Source of the DNA: an uncultured candidate division Zixibacteria bacterium
GTDB taxonomy: Bacteria > Zixibacteria > MSB-5A5 > GN15 > FEB-12
DNA length: 6,055 bases
Assembly: GCA_913009765.1 (NCBI GenBank)
Contig: CAJVYT010000280.1
Location: forward strand, 1 to 6,055
Direction of reading: 5' to 3'
Made by a program: the position numbers and the translations under genes. Position 1 is the first letter of the stretch, and each line of letters starts with the position of its first letter. This document shows positions 1 through 5,192 of the stretch, piece after piece. The notes under the pieces were generated by a model. That model was given only the letters and a program-made list of their open reading frames with translations. It did not search any database and was not told the DNA's origin.

Positions 1-68
1 AATGTAGATAAATGGCATAAAAAGATAGAAGAAGAAGAAAAGAAGAAAGAAAAGAATTTTTTTTTTTT
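1..68. other. Probable non-genomic read-off sequence at the contig end
   Basis: This stretch abuts the outer (P7) end of a sequencing adapter. Read on the minus strand, it is the adapter end followed by 12 A (57-68 on the plus strand are 12 T) and then a T/C-rich low-complexity run. That is the pattern expected when a read passes the end of its library fragment and the base caller continues with A and then noise. The purine-rich GAA-type run at 27-56 is therefore probably not a microsatellite. No gene is seen. A true genomic origin for bases 1-30 cannot be excluded from sequence alone. Confidence 0.75.
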
Positions 69-134
69 CAAGCAGAAGACGGCATACGAGATATATCAGT
101 GTGACTGGAGTTCAGACGTGTGCTCTTCCGATCT
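69..134 (-). other. Illumina TruSeq-type index adapter (assembly contaminant)
   Basis: Positions 69-92 match the 24-base Illumina P7 sequence (begins CAAGCAGAAGACGG). Positions 93-100 (ATATCAGT) sit in the index slot, and 101-134 match the read-2 primer/adapter arm (begins GTGACTGGAG, ends CTCTTCCGATCT). The 8-base slot reads ACTGATAT on the other strand, which from memory is TruSeq index 25. The order and orientation are those of 3' adapter read-through from a minus-strand genomic insert, so genomic sequence begins at about 135. Translation of the adapter gives the familiar artefact tail IGRAHV on the neighbouring gene. Confidence 0.98.
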
Positions 135-618
135 TTTCTTTATCATAGAAGTAATTAATATTACAGACAAACTGATATGAATCTTTTCTTTTTAAAAGTT
201 CAAAACGAGGAAGAACAAATGCAGCAGTACTAAATTTTTTCCATGAATCTGTTACCTGCGATGCGGTATCAAATTTTATCCCTCCGAAATATCTCACAGA
301 ATCATCGGCATTTGTTAACCGTGTTTGAATTTTTTCAAAAAGTTCAGGGTGCGTTTGGTCATCACCATTTTGAATTATATCGGCAAAATGAATTCCGGCA
401 ACGGCAAACTTATCGTCTCTGTCTGACCAAAACAATTTTTCATTTACTTGCTGCTTTTGAAACCAGTTTATAATATCAATTTTGGGAATATCTATGCTAA
501 TTCTGCAAATCGCATTGTCAGTTTTATCTGAATCAAACAACGTTTGCAGATTTTGTTTTAACAAACCTTGAACTTCTGAAATATTTTTCACTTTATCTTT
601 CAAAGCGGCAGTAGTCAT
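135..618 (-). CDS. menF: Isochorismate synthase, MenF type, N-terminal part only
   Basis: Isochorismate synthase converts chorismate to isochorismate, the committed step of menaquinone synthesis, in the cytoplasm. About 161 genuine residues remain. Family-like features are the N-terminal strand ISIDIPKID followed by WFQKQ (residues 41-56), KLFWSDRDDKFAVAGI (61-76), RYFGGIKFD (109-117), and W126 with LPRFEL (136-141). The catalytic chorismate-binding domain, normally the C-terminal ~250-300 residues of a 430-470 residue protein, is absent because the adapter begins there. The apparent frame runs to a stop at 112-114, but its last seven residues (KIGRAHV) are adapter-derived. The start at 618 lies 2 bases after the menG stop, and an AAGGAG inside the last menG codons (plus-strand 632-637) can serve as ribosome binding site with long (~12 base) spacing. 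Other chorismate enzymes (EntC, salicylate synthase) share the fold; the menG neighbour favours MenF. The loss is an assembly artefact, not evidence of a pseudogene. Confidence 0.85.
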
Positions 619-620
619 AT

Positions 621-1352
621 TTATTTTTTTACTCCTTCATAGATTGTTGCTATTCCAAAAGTCAACCTATGTTCTGATACAGTTGAAAAACCTGCTTTCT
701 CCATCAATATACAAAATTCTTTACCATACGGAAAGGATTCAACCGTTTGGTTCAAATATTTATAAGCATAGCTGTCGCCTGAAATAATTCCGCCTATAAA
801 CGGGAGAATATGACGAAAATAAAACAAATACCCGGCTTTGACCAATCTGTTTTTTGGTAAAGAGAACTCTAAAATAAGCACTTTGCCGTTTTGAGTCAAA
901 ATTCTATGCTTTTCCTGCAAAGATTTCTGCACATCGACTACGTTTCTTATCCCAAAGGCAATAGAGACCGCATCAAAAGAATTATTTTCAAATGGAATAT
1001 GTACCGCATCCCCACGCACAAAAGAAATATTATCAGAATTATTTTTATCCTGATACTTTATAACAGCATATTTGAGCATTTCACCGGACATATCAAGCCC
1101 GACTCCTGAAGCAAAATGTGAAGATTTTTCTGCCATTGACAATATTAAGTCTCCTGTACCGGTTGCCAAATCTAACACTGACAGGTATTCTTTTTCTGGC
1201 AGCAGTGAAACAACTTTATTTCGCCATGCGACATCCTGCCGAAATGAAAGAAGCCGATTGAGCAAGTCGTATCTGTTGGCAATTCGGTCAAACATTCGGT
1301 AGACATTTTCCCTTTTTGGCTCTTTTGGCAATTTTGTAGACAGTTCTTTCAT
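621..1352 (-). CDS. menG: Demethylmenaquinone methyltransferase (MenG/UbiE)
   Basis: This SAM-dependent C-methyltransferase converts demethylmenaquinone to menaquinone, the last step of the pathway; in organisms that make ubiquinone the same family also acts there. The 243-residue length is normal for the family. Visible features are the N-terminal signature YRMFDRIANRYDLLN (18-32), SFRQDVAW (36-43), the SAM-binding loop VLDLATGTGD (59-68), the acidic ribose contact GLDMS (85-89), GDAVHIPF (114-121), FGIRNV (133-138), LEFS (161-164) and SYAYKYL (194-200). Where E. coli UbiE has His in the first signature (SFGIHRLW), this protein has Asp40. The second signature is also relaxed, with TQNG where KPGG is usual. 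The start at 1352 fits the family N-terminus, although no strong Shine-Dalgarno precedes it. The only quinone gene seen beside it is a menF-type gene 2 bases downstream, so menaquinone is the likely product. Confidence 0.95.
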   Translation of the reverse strand: MKELSTKLPKEPKRENVYRMFDRIANRYDLLNRLLSFRQDVAWRNKVVSLLPEKEYLSVLDLATGTGDLILSMAEKSSHFASGVGLDMSGEMLKYAVIKYQDKNNSDNISFVRGDAVHIPFENNSFDAVSIAFGIRNVVDVQKSLQEKHRILTQNGKVLILEFSLPKNRLVKAGYLFYFRHILPFIGGIISGDSYAYKYLNQTVESFPYGKEFCILMEKAGFSTVSEHRLTFGIATIYEGVKK

Positions 1353-1554
1353 AGTTTTTAAATATAATGCATCTCTTTATTTATTCAAGTATATGTAAAG
1401 AAATAAAAAAGTTATTAAAGCTATTGGTATTAAAGCAGTTACATTAGAAATTGTGTGTAATATGTGATTTAAATCTCACAATCTGCAGTTGATATTTCAA
1501 AAAAGTTTGAGTAACATATAGTATAGAGAAAATCATGATAAAAAAGGAATAGAT
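1353..1554. promoter_or_regulatory. Divergent intergenic region with promoters for both flanking operons
   Basis: The menG-menF unit reads leftward from here and the aldo/keto reductase-DinB unit rightward, so both promoters should lie in these 202 AT-rich bases. On the rightward side there is TATAGT at 1517-1522 and a TTGATA at 1489-1494, but their 22-base spacing is too long for a standard sigma-70 promoter, so no promoter is called precisely. AAGGA at 1544-1548, six bases before the ATG at 1555, is a good ribosome binding site for the reductase. Confidence 0.5.
1463..1480. promoter_or_regulatory. Candidate operator: inverted repeat TGTGA-N8-TCACA
   Basis: Perfect 5-base half-sites TGTGA (1463-1467) and TCACA (1476-1480) flank 8 bases. 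A separate perfect 10-base palindrome GATTTAAATC (1466-1475) lies inside, with its centre offset by one base. Half-sites of this type are typical of CRP/FNR-family regulators, but their spacer is normally 6 bases or fewer, so the match is imperfect. It lies 75 bases before the reductase start. It could be chance in AT-rich DNA. Confidence 0.2.
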
Positions 1555-2511
1555 ATGAAGTATCGTAATATTGGGAAATCGGGTATTAAAATCTCAGAAA
1601 TCGCTATCGGCGGATGGTTGACGTATGGCGGTACGGTTGACAGTGACCAAACAGCTCCGATTATTCGTAAAGCGATAGAACTCGGTATTAACTATATCGA
1701 CTTGGCTGATATTTACTCAAAAGGAAAAGCAGAAGAAATCATCGGCGGAATTATTCAAGATTTCAACCGTTCCGATTTGGTCCTTTCAAGCAAATTATTC
1801 TGGCCGATGTCTGACAATATTAACAACCGCGGACTTTCACGTAAACATATTATGGAGTCAGTTGAAAAAACCTTAACACGACTCAAAACCGATTATCTTG
1901 ATTTATATTTCTGTCACCGATACGATCCCGAAGTTGGCGAAGAAGAAATAGTTCGTGCGATGGATGATTTAGTGCATCAAGGGAAAATTCTCTATTGGGG
2001 AACCTCTGTTTGGCGGGCTGATAAAATTGAACGGCTTGTTGGTGCCGCTAAAAACTTTAACTGCTATTCCCCTATGGTTGAACAACCACGATATAATATG
2101 CTCGACAGACATATAGAAATAGATGTGATGTCATCATGTAAACGTAACGGTATCGGACTGACAGTTTGGTCTCCGCTGGCACAGGGATTTCTAACAGGCA
2201 AGTATAATAACGGCATTCCCGATGACAGCCGCGGGGGAACATCAAACTGGCTCAAGGCGGATTTGACCGAAGCAAATATTGCAACATGTAGAAAACTTTC
2301 TGATATAGCACAATCTTTGGATATAACTCTTTCGCAAATGGCACTGGCATGGATATTACGAAAAGAAGAAATCAGCTGTGCCATAATCGGAGCCACAAAA
2401 GCTGCTCAGCTTGAAAACAACATTAAAGCATCTGATATTCGATTAGAAAAAGAAACGCTCAAAGAGATAGAAAAGATTTTAAATAACAAACCTCAAATTC
2501 CGGTGATGTAG
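1555..2511 (+). CDS. Aldo/keto reductase, potassium-channel-beta-like group
   Basis: This is a cytoplasmic NADPH-dependent oxidoreductase of the aldo/keto reductase superfamily, which reduces aldehydes or ketones to alcohols; the substrate cannot be read from sequence. At 318 residues it has the length of a single TIM barrel. The catalytic tetrad is complete: Asp49 and Tyr54 in IDLADIYSKGKAE (48-60), Lys80 in LSSKLFW, and His121 in YFCHRYDP. Cofactor-side motifs are WSPLAQGFLTGKY (205-217) and IIGATKAAQLENNI (277-290). The N-terminus MKYRNIGKSGIKISEIAIGG and the LFWPM/GLSRKHI segment resemble Kv-beta/YghZ-like members (AKR6/AKR14 area) more than classical aldose reductases. The start is supported by AAGGA six bases upstream. 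It is co-directional with the DinB-fold gene 10 bases downstream, so the two are probably co-transcribed. Confidence 0.93.
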   Translation: MKYRNIGKSGIKISEIAIGGWLTYGGTVDSDQTAPIIRKAIELGINYIDLADIYSKGKAEEIIGGIIQDFNRSDLVLSSKLFWPMSDNINNRGLSRKHIMESVEKTLTRLKTDYLDLYFCHRYDPEVGEEEIVRAMDDLVHQGKILYWGTSVWRADKIERLVGAAKNFNCYSPMVEQPRYNMLDRHIEIDVMSSCKRNGIGLTVWSPLAQGFLTGKYNNGIPDDSRGGTSNWLKADLTEANIATCRKLSDIAQSLDITLSQMALAWILRKEEISCAIIGATKAAQLENNIKASDIRLEKETLKEIEKILNNKPQIPVM

Positions 2512-2521
2512 GAGAAAAATA

Positions 2522-3016
2522 ATGTTTAGAACAATGGAAGATTTTAAACAAGACTGGGAAACTGAATCAAAAATCACTCAATCGATTTTTGATGCGTTGA
2601 CAGATAAATCACTTTCACAATCAATTAACAATGACCATCGCACAATAGGACGAATCGCCTGGCATATCTGTGAAACAATCACTGAAATGCTTCCGCATAT
2701 CGGATTACAATATGATTTGATAAAACCTCCGGTTCCTACAGAAGCAAAAGTTATTTCTGAAAAATATGCAGAACTATCAAAATCATTATTAGAACAAGTT
2801 GCCGATTGGAATGATGAAAAACTGTTTGAAGAAGATGACCTGTATGGAGAAAAATGGCAAAAAGGAAAGACTCTCTTAATACTGATTAAGCATGAAGTAC
2901 ATCACCGCGGACAAATTTCTGTACTGATGCGTCAGGCAGGAGTTGTTGTTCCGTCGATTTATGGTCCGGCAAAAGAAGGATGGGTCGATTACAAAATGGA
3001 ACCACCTGTTATTTAG
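2522..3016 (+). CDS. DinB/YfiT-fold putative metalloprotein
   Basis: This 164-residue protein has the DinB-like four-helix bundle pattern. The likely metal-binding triad is His48 (IAWHIC) plus His124 and His128 in the C-terminal motif KHEVHHRGQ (123-131), where H-x3-H is followed by RGQ as in many DinB family members. The family includes DNA-damage-inducible DinB of Bacillus and several thiol-dependent transferases (bacillithiol, mycothiol and glutathione users); the reaction here is unknown. It is not the DNA polymerase IV that shares the name. GGAG at 2511-2514 overlaps the stop codon of the upstream reductase and is 7 bases from the ATG, so translation is probably coupled. Co-transcription with a reductase hints at detoxification of reactive carbonyl or thiol compounds, which is inference only. 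Confidence 0.88.
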   Translation: MFRTMEDFKQDWETESKITQSIFDALTDKSLSQSINNDHRTIGRIAWHICETITEMLPHIGLQYDLIKPPVPTEAKVISEKYAELSKSLLEQVADWNDEKLFEEDDLYGEKWQKGKTLLILIKHEVHHRGQISVLMRQAGVVVPSIYGPAKEGWVDYKMEPPVI

Positions 3017-3065
3017 AGATAGCTGGAAATTTTTAACATACAATTCTTAATTTTATCTTAGGTAG

Positions 3066-3090
3066 GGCGGAAATCTTTAGTATCTCCGCC
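3066..3090. terminator. Weak hairpin downstream of the DinB-fold gene
   Basis: GGCGGA (3066-3071) pairs perfectly with TCCGCC (3085-3090) across a 13-base AT-rich loop, 49 bases after the stop of the DinB-fold gene. No T-run follows on either strand, so it is not a standard intrinsic terminator. It may stabilise the mRNA 3' end or belong to the repeat cluster. Confidence 0.3.
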
Positions 3091-3240
3091 ATCAATAATG
3101 CATACCAAAAATATTCTCCTATAATAATTTTTATAATTTATTCATGTATTGTCAAGTCAAGCAGGCAGGCGTTCCGATTCCAAAAAATATAATTGTGAGA
3201 AACCCGACATTGTTTCGTATGCTTTGTTCAAGTAAAGTAG

Positions 3241-3279
3241 GTCTGGTTCCAAGTCCTCCAAAGGCGGACAGAACCTGAC
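3241..3279 (+). terminator. Long imperfect hairpin followed by a T-run; possible terminator or repeat
   Basis: Pairing runs GTC/GAC, a T-T mismatch, GGTTC/GAACC, a small asymmetric bulge, GTCC/GGAC, a T-C mismatch and CC/GG around an AAA loop: 14 base pairs in all. Six T (3288-3293) follow eight bases after the stem. That gap is long for an intrinsic terminator and the hairpin is 225 bases past the nearest upstream stop, so it could equally be part of a structured repeat element. Confidence 0.4.
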
Positions 3280-3328
3280 AAAACTAATTTTTTCAAATCA
3301 AAATATTATTTTAATTCTTCTCAACTCC

Positions 3329-3347
3329 TTTCCGTCACGGACGGAAA
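3329..3347. repeat. Perfect 8-bp inverted repeat
   Basis: TTTCCGTC (3329-3336) and GACGGAAA (3340-3347) are exact reverse complements separated by ACG. No T-run follows. It is one of four GC-rich hairpins clustered in this gap. Confidence 0.7.
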
Positions 3348-3438
3348 CCAGTGCAGAAACGATTAGAGAAAATAAAACAAAACATTTGACGACCTTCATT
3401 CATTCTTTTATCAACTGCCATTTTGTTACTGTTCTGGA

Positions 3439-3455
3439 CTCCGGCTCCGCCGGAG
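3439..3455. repeat. Perfect 7-bp GC-rich inverted repeat
   Basis: CTCCGGC (3439-3445) and GCCGGAG (3449-3455) are exact reverse complements around TCC. In this AT-rich window a 7-bp stem with five G-C pairs and a three-base loop is conspicuous. About 27 bases further on, minus-strand RNA from 3496 to 3483 could form a 5-bp stem capped by GAAA, a GNRA-type tetraloop, giving a second small structure. Confidence 0.65.
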
Positions 3456-3537
3456 AGGAGAAGTTCCGCTTGTTCTTATATCCACCTTTCGGTAGCTTTA
3501 TGAACCCAAACTACACACCTTAAAATGCGATAATAAT

Positions 3538-3557
3538 TTAAAACAATTTAGAAGAAA
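3538..3557 (+). promoter_or_regulatory. Upstream box shared with the second paralogue (copy 1)
   Basis: The sequence TTAAAACAATTTAGAAGAAA matches 17 of 20 bases of 5111-5130, which lies upstream of the neighbouring paralogue. Its end is 75 bases before the ATG at 3632. It may be a conserved promoter or regulator site, or a remnant of the duplication that made the gene pair. AT-rich composition makes a chance match possible. Confidence 0.4.
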
Positions 3558-3573
3558 ATATCGTCTCTTAGGT

Positions 3574-3614
3574 ATCATATTTAAGAATATGATGTTATAT
3601 TACAAACGTAATAT
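3574..3614 (+). promoter_or_regulatory. Two tandem AT-rich hairpins in the leader of the 3632 gene
   Basis: The first arm pair, ATCATATT/AATATGAT (3574-3593), is 8 bp with loop TAAG. The second, ATATTAC/GTAATAT (3597-3614), is 7 bp with loop AAAC. Both stems are perfect, both loops have four bases, and only three bases separate them. The ribosome binding site GAGGG (3620-3624) follows at once, 7 bases before the ATG. They could be a stabilising or translation-controlling 5' leader, or operator sites in the DNA. Confidence 0.45.
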
Positions 3615-3631
3615 TTTATGAGGGATTTAAA

Positions 3632-4933
3632 ATGAAGAATTTTATTAGATATTTGATTATTATTGTTTTACTGACTGCTACAGCGGGTGTTTGCGTAGCC
3701 ACTACACCCACAATTCGTCGCATGCTTTATTATGAGTTTGAAGTTATATCTTTTGATAACGCTACTGGGAATGCATCAATTGCTGTGACAATTACACCGG
3801 ACAGAGATACATCTTTATATGTTCCAAAAACTGTACCAGAATTTTGTAAAGAGATACCTATTCAAATAACGACACCAGATAATCTTACATTTCACTCTAA
3901 TCAAGAGATGTTGCTTGATTTTGATGGTAAAGAAAATATAACAATAATTGTTAAAGTAACGTTAGTTGAACAATCTCAAGTACAATTACTCTTTCATGCT
4001 ACCTGTACTCCAACGGGGAAAGAGATAACAGATTATTTATTTCTTAAACTAGATGAAAATAAACTTTCTATTTCTCGATCAAGTTTAACAAATGCAAAGA
4101 AGGTAGTACCGCTTTATCAAAAACCTAATTGGGATACTGTGACAACAGAACAGTTGAGTGTTGAATATGAAGTATATTTTAAAATAATAGACAAAGAATC
4201 TTATCAATACTTCGAAAATATTACAGATACACTTATACAAACTAATAAAAAAGATGTTTATAAAACTGTTTTGAGCCTTGGAGAGCTTCTTGAGTTAGGG
4301 AAAAAAAATATTGAAGCAGAGTTTGTTCATCGACCACCTTGGGATAAACGAACAACCCCATGGAAAAATTTAGAAGTTGAGCAAGCAAAACTTTTAGCTC
4401 ATAAACCAAAACAAACAACACAACCAATCGCACCTTTTACTTCTGCTGATTCTTTATTCTATGATTCGTTAACAGAAAACGGTAAAAAAACTTATGCAAA
4501 AATGAAATATTTGGAATTACAAGGACCATCTACAAACCGTTATGGTGAATCAGCATTAATTGATAACTATGGTTTTGCTCGTGATAGTGGTCAAACATAT
4601 TTCTATAGGGTAAGATCTGTTCCAACAGATAAATTACGTGCTGAATCACGTAGAATTAGGGATTCAATTTTAGCAGTCAATCCTCCAAATGTATACGATG
4701 TGATAGTCGATTTAAGAAATTCTGAAGATTATTTATATTTTAAAGATAAAGTAGACTTAATTGAAAAAACTGACCGTGAAGGATATTATAGAATAGAATG
4801 CAATAAGTCAGTAATAACAGAAATAGAACAGAGAAAGATTAAATACAGGCGAACACATCGACCCTCTTGGATAAAAAGTGATTCGGCAAAAGCTGAGCGA
4901 AGAAAAAGAGTTGAAAAGGTTAAAAAGAAATAA
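3632..4933 (+). CDS. Exported protein of unknown family, first of a tandem paralogue pair
   Basis: I do not recognise this 433-residue protein. Residues 1-23 form a signal peptide (basic MKNFIR, a hydrophobic core, then VCVA before TTPT), with no lipobox, so export beyond the inner membrane is expected. Residues ~34-150 alternate hydrophobic and polar residues as in a beta-sandwich (FEVISF, ASIAVTITP, ITIIVKVTLV) and have a possible disulphide pair Cys72/Cys125. A middle region (160-260) carries a repeated PxWDxxTT motif (165-172 and 235-242), and HRPxWxK occurs at 233-239 and 409-415. Residues ~280-363 (GFARDSG, then DSILAVNPPNVYDVIVDLRN at 344-363) align with the gene at 5193. The C-terminus is strongly basic (RRKRVEKVKKK). 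The start is supported by GAGGG 7 bases upstream. No transmembrane segment other than the signal peptide is seen. The function is unknown; a surface or periplasmic structural role is only a guess. Confidence 0.85.
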   Translation: MKNFIRYLIIIVLLTATAGVCVATTPTIRRMLYYEFEVISFDNATGNASIAVTITPDRDTSLYVPKTVPEFCKEIPIQITTPDNLTFHSNQEMLLDFDGKENITIIVKVTLVEQSQVQLLFHATCTPTGKEITDYLFLKLDENKLSISRSSLTNAKKVVPLYQKPNWDTVTTEQLSVEYEVYFKIIDKESYQYFENITDTLIQTNKKDVYKTVLSLGELLELGKKNIEAEFVHRPPWDKRTTPWKNLEVEQAKLLAHKPKQTTQPIAPFTSADSLFYDSLTENGKKTYAKMKYLELQGPSTNRYGESALIDNYGFARDSGQTYFYRVRSVPTDKLRAESRRIRDSILAVNPPNVYDVIVDLRNSEDYLYFKDKVDLIEKTDREGYYRIECNKSVITEIEQRKIKYRRTHRPSWIKSDSAKAERRKRVEKVKKK

Positions 4934-5110
4934 ACTGGAATTTTTCTATTCTGACAGTTCCTGACCAGCTATGGCAGGTCGTAAAGTGAAGGAGCTTCAA
5001 AAAATCAAAATGAGTTTGGTGTCATATATAAAAGTTTCTTTTTTTTAAACGGTACTATCGTGGCACTATGGCTTGTGACAAAATGATCTTTATCCCACAA
5101 TTTATAAAAT

Positions 5111-5130
5111 CTAAAATAATTTGGAAGAAA
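5111..5130 (+). promoter_or_regulatory. Upstream box shared with the first paralogue (copy 2)
   Basis: The sequence CTAAAATAATTTGGAAGAAA differs from 3538-3557 at three of 20 positions and ends 63 bases before the ATG at 5193, a placement similar to copy 1. A shorter echo, TAAAATAATTGGAAGG, recurs at 5169-5184 and includes the ribosome binding site. Confidence 0.4.
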
Positions 5131-5163
5131 GTTTGTTGTTGATTGTAAAAGAGTTAAGTATTA

Positions 5164-5178
5164 AATTATAAAATAATT
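5164..5178 (+). promoter_or_regulatory. AT hairpin next to the ribosome binding site of the 5193 gene
   Basis: AATTAT (5164-5169) and ATAATT (5173-5178) are exact reverse complements around AAA, directly followed by the ribosome binding site GGAAGGG (5179-5185), 7 bases before the ATG. It echoes the hairpin arrangement ahead of the first paralogue, but a stem of A-T pairs only is weak and could be chance. Confidence 0.25.
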
Positions 5179-5192
5179 GGAAGGGTAATACA

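Larger units (their letters stand above)
3017..3631. other. 615-base intergenic region with a cluster of GC-rich hairpins
   Basis: No convincing gene is seen on either strand. The AT-rich background is interrupted at about 3160-3500 by GC-richer blocks that fold into hairpins at 3066-3090, 3241-3279, 3329-3347 and 3439-3455. On the minus strand there are short open stretches (3298-3399, a 33-codon frame from an ATG; and about 50 codons ending at 3335), but none has a ribosome binding site and stops interrupt all frames. The look is of a non-coding, possibly dispersed, repeat or a decayed mobile sequence inserted between two unrelated units. The last ~95 bases are the leader of the next gene. 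Confidence 0.6.

Noticed and set aside
27..56. GAA/AAG microsatellite or purine tract with regulatory meaning
   Set aside because: It lies outside the adapter in the position of read-off noise, so it is probably not genomic.
112..134. Natural C-terminus and stop codon of the minus-strand menF frame
   Set aside because: These bases are sequencing adapter; the stop at 112-114 and the residues IGRAHV are artefacts.
2064..2396. Minus-strand open frame inside the aldo/keto reductase gene
   Set aside because: It lies wholly inside a well-supported gene on the other strand and has no recognisable motif; a coding shadow. The same holds for the plus-strand frames opposite menF and menG and the minus-strand frame at 4242-4433.
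3066..3090. Strong rho-independent terminator for the reductase-DinB unit
   Set aside because: The stem is only 6 bp with a 13-base loop and no T-run on either strand; kept only as a weak hairpin.
3298..3399. Minus-strand 33-codon frame with a hydrophobic middle (starts MKVVKCFVLF), a possible small membrane peptide
   Set aside because: There is no ribosome binding site upstream, it overlaps a perfect hairpin in the repeat-like region, and other frames across the same stretch look equally protein-like.
3017..3631. CRISPR array, tRNA or insertion sequence in the long gap
   Set aside because: There are no regularly spaced direct repeats, no cloverleaf with a TTC loop, no transposase frame and no target-site duplication.
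4934..5192. Terminator between the two paralogues (hairpin 4960-4978, T-run 5039-5046)
   Set aside because: The hairpin is short and bulged, and the T-run is 60 bases away with no stem directly before it.
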